Counted from the stretch's first letter, positions 11,382 to 23,300 are shown. The stretch is 64,000 bases of DNA from Camellia lanceoleosa (GCA_025200525.1 CM045767.1:11143273-11207272), one strand, 5' to 3'. Notes: a model not told the origin generated them from the sequence alone. Translations and numbers: made by a program.

Positions 11382-11560
11382 TATCAGAAATTAATTACTG
11401 GAAAGCCAAATTTATTGATGGTCTTCCTACACTTTTTGCCGAACGCATTAGGAAAAAACTTAATCCTATCCGCAATCACTCTTGGTTTATCCGTGTATGT
11501 CCTGACAACTAATCAGGAACAAATATCAGAAATTAATTACTGGAAATCCATAGTTGAAAT
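11382..11560 (+). repeat. Patchwork of four viral fragments
   Basis: Directly after the leader, four short pieces copied from elsewhere in the block are stitched together in the same orientation. 11382-11404 matches 9716-9740. 11400-11460 matches 9066-9127 (one difference). 11461-11507 matches 9785-9831 (one difference, tgg here where the long copy has tag). 11508-11560 matches 9703-9760. The first two share tggaaa at the joint. After the last piece the coat-protein frame continues in its natural way. Confidence 0.85.
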
Positions 11561-12023
11561 GAATGGTTTACACCTAGGAGAACCCAGTAGTATCAATGTT
11601 TTAACTGATACCCAAAAAGATATGCTCGCTGTAGCAGACCAGATACAAGATCCAGAAATGAAATTAAAATATTTAAAAATGTGTTATGAACACCAACAAA
11701 CAGTACAAGAAACACCTAACATACCCGATTACTCTTATAGTTTGAAGCATGTAGTTGATAGAATTCAAACAAAACCAGTTATTAAACAACCGACAACAAT
11801 CCAGGATTTAAAAATGGAAATAAATATTTTAAAAACAGAAGTCAAACATTTACAAACCGCCAGTGCAGCAGCAATTAAGGATATTAAGTATCTCCATACC
11901 CAATTGCCGCAAAAAGCGAAGAACCAAAGAAAAGAAACAACAAAACTTGAATTAAAGAATGAATCTGAATCCTCATCTAATCAGTATTTGTTACTTGTTA
12001 ATCAAGTAACTTTCCAGAAATAG
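11555..12023 (+). pseudogene. Viral coat-protein C-part / linker to protease
   Basis: Continues the coat-protein frame broken at 9763 (same frame register, codons starting at multiples of three). It is helical and Lys/Gln/Glu-rich (e.g. MKLKYLKMCYEHQQ, MEINILKTEVKHLQ), compatible with a coiled coil, and ends at TAG 12021-12023. Beyond the TAG the same frame runs directly into the protease, so the original ORF probably encoded coat protein, protease, RT and RNase H together. Confidence 0.7.
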
Positions 12024-13544
12024 TATGTTAAAATTACTTTTATGATAAAACCCGATTTCATAATCAAAGATGCTATTGCTTTAGTTGATAGTGGAGCAGA
12101 TATGAATTGTATCCAAGAAGGTATAATCCCAACCAGGTATTTTGAAAAGACTACTCAGAGTCTTACCAGCGCAAGTGGAAATTCTCTCCAGATAAGGTAT
12201 AAGGTACCAGAAGTATATATTTGTAACCAGGATTTGTGTATTCCTACATCTTTTGTATGAATCACAAATCTGGCTACAAATATTATTTTAGGCACACCTT
12301 TTCTTTGTCTCTTAATGCCTATCCAGAAAATTGATCAAACAGGTATTTATTCTCAGATGCAGGATAAAACAGTTATTTTTGAGTTTATCACTCAACCATA
12401 CACTAAAGAGTTAGATCAAATTAGGGATCTAGTGTCTTTCAAACAGAATCAAATAAATTTTTTACAAAAAGAAATTTCATTATTAACAACAGAACAAAGG
12501 TTGCAAGAACCTTCTTTAAAACAGAAAATAAAATTACTTGAAAAAGAATTTCAAACAGAAGTTTGTGGTACCATTCCAAATGCTTTTTGGGAACGAAAAA
12601 AACATACAGTAACTTTACCATATGAACCAGATTTTGATGAAAAATATATTCCAACCAGAGCTCGCCCTAGTCAGATGAAAAAGGAATATATGGAGCTATG
12701 TAAAACAAAAATCCAAAGTCTTCTTGAAAAGAAATTAATCCGACCTAGTCACTCTCCTTGGAGTTGTACTGCTTTTTATGTTAATAAGAATACCGAAATT
12801 GAGCGTGGAGTTCCTCGCCTTGTAATTAATTATAAACCGTTAAATGATAAATTAAGATGGATCAGATATCCTATTCCGAATAAAAAAGATTTATTAGATC
12901 GACTTCAAGATGCAATCATTTTTTCAAAATTTGATTTAAAATCAAGATACTGGCAAATTCAAATTGCTGAGCAGGATCGATACAAAACTGCTTTTGTAGT
13001 ACCCTTTGGGCATTATGAATGGAATGTCATGCCCTTTGAATTGAAAAATGTACCATCTGAATTTCAGCATATTATGAATGATATTTTTAATCCGTATACT
13101 GAATTTATTCTCTCTTATATTGATGATGTGTTAGTATTTTCTTCATTAATAGAACAGCATATTAAACATTTGAATATTTTTAAGCATATTATAATCCGAA
13201 ATGGTTTGGTAATTTCTGCACCAAAAATGCAACTTTTCCAAATAACAGTAAGATATTTAGGACATAATATTTCTAATGGGAGTATTATTCCTATTAACAG
13301 AAGTATTGAGTTTGCTTCTAAATTTTCCGATGAAATTAAGGATAAAACTCAATTACAAAGATTTTTAGGCAGTCTTAATTATATCCGTGATTATTATCAA
13401 CAATTATCTGCAGATGCTGCTATCCTTTACACTAGATTGAGAAAGAATCCGCCTCCTTGGGATGAGACCCATACTGCAGCAATTAAAAGGATTAAATCCA
13501 AAGTTGAACAGATACCTTGCTTACAGTTACCTAATCCAAGTTAA
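12024..13544 (+). pseudogene. Viral aspartic protease and reverse transcriptase, broken
   Basis: The protease active-site motif LVDSGAD lies at 12081-12101. A TGA at 12258-12260 interrupts the frame; the inverted copy at 14541-15394 has a sense codon at the same place. RT follows: PRLVINYKPLND, FSKFDLKS(R)YWQIQ, and the catalytic YIDD at 13116-13127. In this copy the family Gly of FDLKSGYWQI is Arg, and the MPFGLKN-type motif reads MPFELKN. Both are likely inactivating. The frame closes at 13542-13544 because of the 37-bp duplication. Confidence 0.9.
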
Positions 13545-13576
13545 ACAGATACCTTGCTTACAGTTACCTAATCCTA
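13503..13576 (+). repeat. 37-bp tandem duplication that shifts the frame
   Basis: The string beginning gt(t)gaacagataccttgct at 13503 is repeated from 13540 (gttaaacagataccttgct) with two or three differences. The 37-bp step moves the reading frame by +1: RT is read in one frame up to a stop at 13544, and RNase H in the next frame from about 13540. Confidence 0.9.
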
Positions 13577-14001
13577 ATTGGAAGAAAATAGTTGAAACAG
13601 ATGCTTCTAATGAAGGATTTGGTAGGATTTTAAAGCAACTTAATCCCAAAACCCAGACAGAGGATCTCTTGAGATTTCATTCTGGGCATTGGAATAAAGC
13701 CGCGTTAAATTATTCTACAATAAAACAGGAATGTTTAGCAATTGTAAAATGTGTTGTTAAATTTCAAGATGATTTGTTAAATCAGTATTTTTTTATCAGA
13801 GTTGATTGCTCTGCAACAAAACAGATATTTAAACAGGATGTTAAAAATCTTGCCTCTAAACAAATATTTTTAACCTGGCAAAGTTATTTATCTAATTTTG
13901 ATTTTGATATTAAACATATCAAAGGATCCGACAATAATTTGCCTGATTTTTTAACCCGTGAATATTTGCAAAATCCGTATCCTCCAGAGGATGACCAGTA
14001 G
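13540..14001 (+). pseudogene. Viral RNase H domain
   Basis: Carries the first RNase H catalytic motif (ETDASNEGFG), the Glu-containing helix (YSTIKQECLAIVKCV) and the Asp of RVDCSATKQIF, followed by HIKGSDNNLPDFLTREYL, all typical of pararetroviral RNase H. Frame-shifted relative to RT by the upstream duplication. It ends at TAG 13999-14001; an ATG at 13991 overlaps this stop and would start the trailing ORF. Confidence 0.85.
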
Positions 14002-14540
14002 AGGCCGAGGCTGAGGTCGTGGCAGGGGTACCTACCCTCGCTATGATCGATCCGAATTTCCTCCATTAAGAGGTGAAACCAGTAATCCTAACAGTAATCA
14101 ATCAGCTAAGGATATTCTCCTTAAGACTGAGGATCCAGATACCTACAAGACATTCGAGAAACTATCCTATGGATTGACTCAGCTGATGAACAATGGATGA
14201 CAGACCCGTGGGAGATTAAAAAACGGTATCTTACCACCCAACAGTCACCCCCTCATTTTGATCAGTATCGATATATTTATGAACAGATATTGACTGAAAC
14301 AGGAGCCTGTGAGTTTACCCATAAACTCCATGAAACTAATAAGGCCACCAGTCCAATCTCTTTCAGTAAAATTGTTATCCGTAATATTATGCCTATTATT
14401 ACTTGGGGCATTCATCTGCATACTCTTCGTGAAATTGATTTACGACATAAACAGACCAAATACACCTACTGGGATTATGTGGATGCTTTTACCCAGCACG
14501 GATGGTGCATTTTTCCATCCAAAGGGCATGACATTCTATT
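13991..14540 (+). pseudogene. Trailing viral ORF, N-terminal part
   Basis: The ATG at 13991 overlaps the end of the RNase H frame. The first codons are Arg/Gly-rich (an RGRG-type run with a TGA at 14012-14014) and the frame ends at a TGA overlapping the ATG at 14197. A second open frame runs from 14197 through an aromatic-rich region (TYWDYVDAFTQ) until the inverted RT piece begins near 14541. Its C-terminal continuation appears to be the fragment at 9763-10562. Function unknown. Confidence 0.55.
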
Positions 14541-15394
14541 CATAATGCCCAAAGGGTACTACAAAAGCAGTTTTGTATCGATCCTGCTCAGTAATTTGAA
14601 TTTGCCAGTATCCTGATTTTAAATCAAATTTTGAAAAAATGATTGCATCCTGAAGTCGATCTAATAAATCTTTTTTATTCGGAATAGGATATCTGATCCA
14701 TCTTAATTTATCATTTAACGGTTTATAATTAATTACAAGGCGAGGAACTCCACGCTCAATTTCGGCATTCTTATTAACATAAAAAGCAGTACAACTCCAA
14801 GGGGAGTGACTAGGTCGGATTAATTTCTTTTCAAGAAGACTTTGGATTTTTGTTTTACATAGCTCCATATCTTCCTTTTTCATCTGACTAGGACGAGCTC
14901 TGGTTGGAATATATTTTTCATCAAAATCTGGTTCATATGGTAAAGTTACTGTATGTTTTTTTCGTTCCCAAAAAGCATTTGGAACGGTACCACAAACTTC
15001 TGTTTGAAATTCTTTTTCAAGTAATTTTATTTTCTGTTTTAAAGAGGGTTCTTGCAACCTTTGTTCTGTTGTTAAGAATGAAATTTCTTTTTGTAAAAAA
15101 TTTATTTGATTCTGTTTGAAAGACACTAGATCCCTAATTTGATCTAACTTTTTAGTATATGGTTGAGTGATAAACTCAAAAATAACTGTTTTACCCTGCA
15201 TATGAGAATAAATACCTGTTTGATCAATTTTCTGGATAGGCATTAAGAGACAAAGAAAAGGTGTGCCTAAAATAATATTTGTAGCCAGATTTTTGATTAA
15301 TACAAAAGATGTAGGAATACACAAATCCTGGTTACAAATATATACTTCTGGTACCTTATACCTTATCTGGAGAGAATTTCCACTTGCGCTGGTA
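14541..15394 (-). pseudogene. Inverted duplicate of viral protease/RT segment
   Basis: The reverse complement of bases 12166-13018, about 98% identical by eye. It ends abruptly at 15394, exactly where the host direct repeat starts. It spans the protease C-part to the middle of RT (up to the FGHYE motif) and lacks the catalytic YIDD. It differs from the direct copy in keeping sense codons at the TGA site (12258) and Gly in FDLKSGYWQI, so the two copies have decayed separately or came from different viral templates. Confidence 0.9.
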
Positions 15395-15395
15395 A

Positions 15396-15532
15396 GTGGC
15401 GTTAATATGTTTTTATTTTAAAATTAAAAAGACATTTAGGCTCCGTTTGGGAAGAAAAAAATCAGGCTTTTTTGGCTAAAATAGTCACAAAAAACAAAAC
15501 AGGCTATTTTAGTCACAAAAAATAAAACATCA
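15396..15532. repeat. Right copy of 137-bp direct repeat
   Basis: Same-orientation partner of 5036-5172, beginning gtggcgttaatatg immediately after the last viral base. Includes the first about 95 bases of the MITE that continues to 15682. Confidence 0.8.
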
Positions 15533-15682
15533 AACTTAACTCATAATCATTACAATCCTCTCTCACAAAAAAAGTCAAAAAAATCAAAAAGTCAAAAAGT
15601 CCTTTTCAAATCAGGCTAAAATAGTCCAGGTTAAAATAGTCAAAAAGTTAAAAAATCAACTCACTTTCCATACGGAGGCTTA
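15437..15682. repeat. Complete MITE
   Basis: Ends aggctccgtttgggaag and ctttccatacggaggct are imperfect inverted repeats. The interior alternates gtcacaaaaaaca and ggctaaaatagtc. About 245 bp, non-coding. Its left part is the portion duplicated at 5082-5172. Confidence 0.7.
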
Positions 15683-15732
15683 AAAAGAGATTTTTCTCAA
15701 GTTTGTTTTGAGCCACTGTTGTATTTGATCTC

Positions 15733-16030
15733 TAGGGACATCTCCAACTTATATATTAAATTTTGGTATGTTAAATAAAATTAAAAACTTGAGCGGTAAG
15801 TTGGCATTTGTGAATTTGACATCTCTTAAAACACTTCGACCTGTATGCCAAATTTTGTTATTAAAAGATAAATGAAAATATTATTTTATTTTTAAAAAAA
15901 CTACTATAATTAAAAATTTGACATGAGCTAAGGAGCATGTCATGTTGACATATGGATGGAGAAAAAATTTAAGGTCAAATTTGATTGGTGTGCCATGTAG
16001 GATTTGGCATAGAGGTTGAAGATGCTCTAA
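15733..16030. repeat. MITE with 'agcatcttcaacct' ends
   Basis: The left end tagggacatctccaactt is matched by the complement of the right end (ttagagcatcttcaacct). About 300 bp, with the repeated phrase aattttggtatgttaaat / ttggcatttgtgaatttgac inside. No gene. Confidence 0.65.
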
Positions 16031-16349
16031 GGCTGTGTTTACATAGTCTAAGTAGGGTCGTAAGTTTAACAGAAGTTAGTATGTATTTTAATTTACAAAT
16101 CACATGAGAATTATGTGATAATTTTTAAATATTATGGGAATAAATCGCGCATGGCCCAAATTACAAGGGAATAAAACGAAATTTGCCCTAAAATTTATTT
16201 AAGTTTGCTTTGTTTATCTGTCGAGGCAATCTCAAAAGAGTTTTAACGAGCCAAACTCTAGTAATTTGATTTTTTATAGTGCATAAAAGTGAGTTGAGCC
16301 AAATAAGAGTAGTTCAAATTTAGTTTGAAAATTTAACAAGTTTCAAAAT

Positions 16350-16766
16350 AGGATAAACTATGTAAATGGTTCCTGTAGTATATTCAGTTTTTTCATTTTG
16401 GTCCCCTTTGTTTTAATTTGATCAATTTTGTCCCTTAATTTTACGGATTGTGTCATATTAGTCCAATAAATAACGGCAGTTGAGTTTGATGGACGAAAAA
16501 TCAAATGATGTTTCAATTTGGTTCCGGTAGTTTATAGGATGTGTCAATTTGGTCCCTATAGTTTATATGAAAATCAAAACAACAGTGATCAAATTGACAC
16601 ATTACAGGGACCAAATTGAAACATCATTTGATTTCCCGTCCATCAAACTTAATCGCCGTTATTTATTGGACTAATATGACACAATTCGTAAAATTGAATA
16701 AATTAAAACAATAGGGACCAAAATGAAAAAATGTAAAGTACAGGGATTACCGTTGTAATTTACCCT
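16350..16766. repeat. Foldback MITE with long arms
   Basis: The left arm (ggataaactatgtaaatggt...) pairs with the right arm (...ggattaccgttgtaatttaccc) along most of its length. gtttgatggacg / cgtccatcaaac and tttggtccctata / cagggaccaaatt mark mirror positions around 16570. This belongs to the widespread 'ggtccct / aattaccc' type; relatives are at 16908, 22046 and 24806. Confidence 0.75.
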
Positions 16767-16907
16767 TTAAAATATATAAAAGCTTGATTTGTTTCTTAAA
16801 TATATTTTTAACAAGCTAAAAATGCAGTCATATTTGAGTAACTTAATGAAAAGATTGTGAAGCAAATATGAGAAGAGTTAAAAAAATACTCCAATAAAAT
16901 GATTTAT

Positions 16908-17219
16908 GGGAAAATTACATCGATAGGCTCTATGTTTTGTTTCTTATATCATTTTGATTCCTATACTTTTAATTGTTTTAATTTTAGATTTCGTGTCAAT
17001 TTGATCTAATTGATAAAATCGTTAATTTTGCCACCTCAAAGTATGACACATGCAGCTTATTTACGTATTTTTTATTAAAAAAAAAGCTAGCAATTGTAAT
17101 CAATTAGACAAAATTGAGACAATATTATAAATTCATAGTCAGAATCAAGCCAACTAGAATTTTAAGAACTAAAAGGACACAAAAATCAAAATATAGGGAC
17201 TATTGATGTAATTTACCCA
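16908..17219. repeat. MITE of the 'aattaccc' type
   Basis: gggaaaattacatcgatagg at the left and actattgatgtaatttaccc at the right are inverted repeats. About 310 bp, non-coding, directly downstream of GH5 gene B. Confidence 0.7.
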
Positions 17220-17338
17220 TGATTTATTGCTTCAACAATATGAAACTTGATTAAACTTCTTCAATAAATGATTTCTTGTAAGTATTGTTCTTTTCACAAA
17301 TTTCTTCAATGTCTAAATACATCACTATCTTCTCTTTC

Positions 17339-20300
17339 TCATGCTGAATCCACCAAACTCCCAAGCATGTTGTTTCTCAAGAAATCGAACACCGAGTTGA
17401 ATCCAAAGAAAGGTGTGGTCACACTCGAACTTTTAGTACTATTAACAATTTTGAACCACTGACTTCCCGGGTCGCACATATTATCCCTATTTAAGCATTT
17501 ACAATTATTCGTGACGATAATATTGCTACTGGGGTCTACATCCAAGCAAATGGCGGCGCCATCGACGGCGAGCTTGGATGAGAGGTGCATTTTAGAGTCT
17601 GAGATGGGCTCCCATTTTGAAGTTGAGTCACTGCAAATCACACCAAGTTTTGCTGGTTTGTTTAGCCCATCTGCTTGTAAGCAAAAATAGGTTCCTTTTA
17701 TGGTTAGTGTCTTTTGTTGTGTATTGTAGGACCAAGCCTCAGAGTCTGTGCATGGACCTAGCTTTAGTGGCTCCAATAGTGATTTTCTATGGATACACTG
17801 ACCAGTTAGTGGGTGGAAGATTACTTTGTGTTGTTTGGCTCCTTGTTGGGCTGGCCCTGCATACCAAACAAAGCATAAACGAAACCATTTATATATAGAT
17901 GATTGTTAACGTGTGTTTTTAAGGCACACATCAAAACTTTATAGGCATACAAGTTAAGACTGAACTCTCAAACTAAAATTGGTATATGTTTAGACTGGAT
18001 GCATAATTCCAACTTGGGGGAGAATATAGATGTGAAAACTAAAAATTCATCGGTACCACTAATATTCTAATATTTTCCAAATAAAATTGAATCCGTCAAG
18101 TTTTTTTTTTTAAAAAAATAATATATACTCAGGGCCTAAAGTATATAATTTGAAAATATTCTTAATTAATACTACTATAATATGGAGATTTTCAAAACTT
18201 TTTGGGAGGGGCATTATCTCCATTTATCCTTGTCCATTCCGATTATGTTCGTATTTTGTCTTTTCTTATATTTTGTCTTCCTAGTACAAAATTTATTGTC
18301 TTTTTTGAAGTACTTCAGAAATACCAACTCAATAGGTTAATATGACACTTTCAAATTAATAAGAGCACTAGTCATGAATGTAGGGAAAGGGATTCTGTCC
18401 AACAATTTTTTTATTCAATCATTATTTAACAATTGATTCAAAGGCCAAGTCTAGTATAATGACTCCCTGTTAAATTAAATTGTGATATTTGGATAAGCTA
18501 TGGTAATGACTAGTTGTAAAATTGAATTGTGACCTTTAGATCAATTGATGGATGATGATGGCTAGATGAAAAAAGTGTTGGAGGACCAACGAGATAAGAG
18601 ACAAATGAGATGACCTTGTCTCCCATCCAACTGACAAAAGTGAATTAAGTTAGGTCAACGTATTACAATAGTGAATATTGAATAATTTTCACACAAAAAA
18701 AGGCATAAAATTGAATTTTATGAATTCAATACCTTGAAAGGGTGATTGAATGGCAGAGATCCTTTCCAAGAAGCTTGAATTCCTAGCCTCACACCAATTC
18801 CAATTGAACACCCCATAAAACTCCTCTAACCCAATCACCCCTTCTCTCAAATAATAACTCCCAGCAAGTGTCCATAAAGCCCAATCCAAGTCAAGTTCAG
18901 CAGCCACACCCAGGAAACAATTTAGGTACCTATTGTCGTTGTCATTTGTACCCCTTAGGTCCACCCCAAATTCACTCATAAACAAGGGGTACCCTTGGTC
19001 TAACACAAACCCTGCCTTCCTCATCATTTGATCTACCACTTGCCCACAAACCTGGTTTGGGTTGCCCGTTTTCCATGCCGACCCATCAGAAAACCCATAC
19101 CAATGCACCTCAAATACTAGCTTTCCGGTGAACGTTAGGTTCATTGGGCGGTTGAGGAGGAAAGATAAATCTTTGTCAAAACTCAATCCAGAGAGAATGA
19201 CGAGAACATCAGGGTTTACTGCATGAACCACTTCTGCTCCTTTCTGCATGTACCTAAATTAACCATCACATTCGTTTGGCATAAAGTTACAGGACTAAAA
19301 TAGTCATAAAAAGACAAAATAGACTAAAATGTCACATCAAAACTATAGTCATTTCATTTTTTTCTTTCACAAAAGTCAAAAAAATTAAAAAGTTCATCCC
19401 AAACGAAACTTTTTAACTCCAGGCTAAAATAGTTAAAAAATCGAAAAACTAAAAAGTCAACCTACATTCCAAACGAACCCATTGTGTATAATCAAGATTA
19501 TTTTTTGTACTACCATATTATTGTGATTGTTATAGTGAACTAAACTAACTTGTTGGGGACCAATTTCAACTTTAGGCCTAAGGCCACAACATCATTTGTG
19601 GTGCTAAGTCAAAGTCAGCCCAAGGTACATTCGGGAGTTGTTTGGAAAGTATTAGATTAGCATATTTTTTGACTTTTTATTTAAATACATAAAATATGAG
19701 TTATGTTTGAAATGATGTGATAGGGAAGTAAACAAAACCTCAGTACAGTTTAGACCAAGCCCATTAGTAATGAGTTTAAACAAAAGAGTTAATTACACCC
19801 AGACTCTCTCAATTGTTAACCTTCTCATTTATAAATCTGTACATATTAGCCTCCTCAATTATGAACACCGTACTAATACACCCCTTTTAAATATGGTCTA
19901 AAAAAGTGAAAGTGATACGATTTTATAATTAAGAGAGGCAAAATGCATGGATTTATAATTGTGGGGCCAAAATGATATTAACAAATAGTGGAAGGAAGGG
20001 GTCTTGATGTAATTAACCCTTGAACAAAATTCATGAACAGTTAATGAAAAAAGACACAAATAATAATGTAACGAATACTATGCATCACCAACTACATTTT
20101 ACTATTTCTCACACAAAATTACTACGAAAAATAATCCGTTGCTCGAAATTATTTGCTCGAAATTGGCCCAAATACCAAAACGACGTCGTTTTGGGTATTT
20201 TTATTTTTTTTTTCCTTTTCTTTCTATCTCGGTGCGTTCAAATATAGAGGGAAGAGACGAGGGGAGAGAAAGAGAGAAGAGAGAAGAGAGAAGAGAAGAG

Positions 20301-23300
20301 GAAGAGGAAGAGGAACAGAGAAGAGGAGAATGAAGATCGGCGGTGATGGCACTCTCTCTCTCGGTGATGGCAGTGGGTGTTCGGCGGTGATGGCGGTGAT
20401 CGGTCGGTGATGGCGGTCCCCTTTCTAGTAGATCTGGATTTGAGGATAAAAGGGAATTTTTTTTGTTGTTGTTGATGAAGATAATGATGATGTTGAAGAT
20501 GATGATGATGATGATGTTCAAAATCTGAAGATGAAGGAAAAATAAATAAATAAATAAAATTTGTTGATGAAGATGTTGATGATGTTGATCTGGATCTACA
20601 GACCCAGATCTTGTTGATGTTGATGAATAAAAAAAAAATTTGTTCAGAAAAAAATTGTTGATGTTGATCAACAATTTTTTTTTTTTTTTTTTTAATATTG
20701 ATGAACCCAGCAGCGCAGCAGACCTAGCTCCTTCTTCTTCTTCTCTTCTTCTTTTTCTTCATCTTCAAAAAGACGCAAAGAAAGGGAAAAAAAAAAAAAA
20801 AAACAAAACAAAACAAAAAACACCAAAATGACGTCGTTTTGGTGTCGAGCCACACTCTTTTGAGCTACGAATCGAAACTGAATTACTATATCCCAAAAAT
20901 AACCATAGGTTTTACATACATACTTCTTTATTGTGTAGATCGAGAAGTGAAAAATAATTTCAAAATTCATAATATTCAAAAAATTATTTAAAATTTTAAT
21001 ATATAATATAAATTTTAACTTTATTTAAACGTTGCACCTAGAATTAATATAATCAATCCATTTTAAATTCTCAACTATTTTTGGATATTTTTTTGAGTAC
21101 GCAGTGTTGATGATTCATTCGGTAACAAGTACTTTTTGGTTCAATTGATAGAGTTTTCAGGTATGGCATTGTCCACGTAGTGCTCTATGCCAATGACATG
21201 AGGAAAAATTCACAATCTGATAACGTTGACTGTTAAGTAATTGAGAATCCAATGAGACTGACTTATTGTATTTCGTCATTCTTTATTTTCCTAGAACACC
21301 ACATAGATAATTGTCATATGATACTTAGAAATTAGTTAATAGTTTTTTGAATTTTTTTTGAGAAATTACCAAAAAAAAAAATTAAGGATTTGACCCTATA
21401 ACAAAATAAACATTTATTTTTAAATTTTATCAAATTAAACCCTAATTTTTTATTTGTTTTCAATCTAAATTTGTTGTCTATTTTCATTAAGTAAAATCTA
21501 TGAAAAAAATAATAATTTAGTCATTAAGCTCAACGAAAATGATATTTTAAATATTTTATGTATACTTACATTAAGTTTATGAGTAAACTATTATTTTTTA
21601 TTGATTTTACTTGACAAAAATAGTTAGATTGAAAATAAATTAAAAGATTAAGATTTAAATTCACAAAACTAAAAATTCAAAATTTATTTTGTTGTAAGGT
21701 TCAAACCCTAAATTTTTTTCTTTTTTTTTTTAAACGTAATTTTGCCTTTTTTGGAGTACTAGAATATTCTTATTTAGAATAAATTACAAATACACCCTCT
21801 GAAATTTGTTTAAAATACAAATTGTTTCTTGTAATTTTAAAAATTATAAATATTTTTTTGTTAAAATCTTTTATTTAAAAAAATTAACAAAAAAATAAAA
21901 TTCATAACTACTCTTCTATAATACAATAAAATTATATTAATTATTAATTAAAATATATTCGTGATATAATTAAAAATTATTAATAAATTTTATGATTTAT
22001 TACTAAAAAAGACAATTTCTCATATGCGATTAGAAATTTAAAAAAGGGCGAATTACACTAACAGTCCCTATAGTTTGGAGCTCCTGTCACTTTGGTCTCT
22101 GACTTTTCAATTGTGACACATTTGATCCTGAATTTTGAATCTTATTCCAAATCAGGACAATTGAAATACCATTACTTAATTTCAAGGGCAAAATAGTCAA
22201 TTTGATAAAATATAAACTAATTTGACAAAAATAAATGTCAAAAAAAATATTTTTTATTTTTTAAAAATTATTTTTACCCACTAAAGATAAAATTATGTAA
22301 AATTGATAAATCTTTTAAACATTTTTTTTACTAAATTAATTTTTAATATGTATTTGGATGATAATCACGTAATGGGTGCTTGTTAGGATGTAATGTGTAA
22401 TTGATATATGAAATGTTTTTAGTTTTGAATTTTTTGATTTAATGGATTGGTTTAATAATGATATCAACATTGTCTCCATATTTGGCTTTTAGAAAAATAA
22501 AAATTAACTTAATTAAAATAAAAATAAAAATAACCACCTATCATCCAAACATATAATCAAAATAAATTTGGTAAAATAAATAAATAAATAAATGTCTAAA
22601 AGATTTATCAAGTTTACATAATTTTATCTTTAGTGGGTAGAAATAATTTTTAAAAATTCAAAAATATTTTTTTGACATTTATTTTTGTCAAATTAGTTTA
22701 TATTTTATCAAATTGACTATTTTGCCTTTAAAATTAAGCAATAGTATCTTCAATTGTTCTTATTTGGAACAAAAACAAAATTTATGGTCAAATATATCAC
22801 AATTAAAAAGTCATGACCAAAATGACACAAGCTCCAAACTATAGAGACCGCTAATTTAATTTACCCTTAAAAAAATAAAATGTAATTTTAAAAAATATAT
22901 GAGATAATCTATACTTTAAACCACTGAGTGAGTGAGTGTATTTGTAATTTACTATTTATTACCTGTACCAATCATTGACATTTTCTTTGGGGCCACGAAG
23001 TTCATTCCTCAAGCTCATCCCAACAACATTGGGGGTGCCCTTAAACAAAGAGGCCATCATGGTTAGGCCTTTAATCCAAAGGTCAGGATTAAAATACTGG
23101 TCTCCAAAGAATCCACTGCCGTCGAATTTGCTGCAGCACCAACCAGGCTTGCTGATGTGATTATCCAATATCACCATTACATTGTTATCCCCAAGGCTTG
23201 ATACCACTGCCTGAGAAATTCAACAATCCAAACACTCCTCAATCAAATATATTGCACAAAGTTATAGAGTTAATTATAATTACACTTTCTCAAATTTGCC

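Larger units (their letters stand above)
6835..15394. mobile_element. Rearranged endogenous pararetrovirus (Caulimoviridae)
   Basis: An 8.6-kb block with movement protein, coat protein with zinc knuckle, aspartic protease, reverse transcriptase, RNase H, a trailing ORF, a promoter/poly(A) region and a tRNA-Met primer site. There is no integrase and there are no LTRs, which separates it from retrotransposons. Order in the window: movement protein (5' end missing), coat protein N-part, C-part of the trailing ORF, intergenic region and leader, a patchwork of four small fragments, coat protein C-part, protease, RT, RNase H, N-part of the trailing ORF, inverted protease/RT piece. This is a circular genome cut and rejoined, with the coat-protein reading frame split at 9763/11555. 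Every reading frame has stops or frame breaks, so the copy is inactive. Genus is unresolved. The movement protein is a separate frame, and coat-protein-to-RNase-H shares one frame. Confidence 0.9.

Noticed and set aside
6835..15394. Reading the viral block as a Ty3/gypsy retrotransposon because of its protease-RT-RNase H order
   Set aside because: A 30K movement protein is present, integrase is absent, there are no LTRs, and the promoter/poly(A)/primer-site arrangement is that of a pararetrovirus.
17776..17856. Apparent stop codons in the first part of GH5 gene B exon 4, suggesting a pseudogene
   Set aside because: The stops appear only in the wrong frame. With the Gly codon split across the exon 3/4 border the frame is open throughout (FHPLTGQC) and all four exons sum to a multiple of three.
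20139..20831. Several Arg/Glu- or Ser/Phe-rich open frames on both strands
   Set aside because: They arise from purine/pyrimidine microsatellite sequence within the element at 20160-20856.
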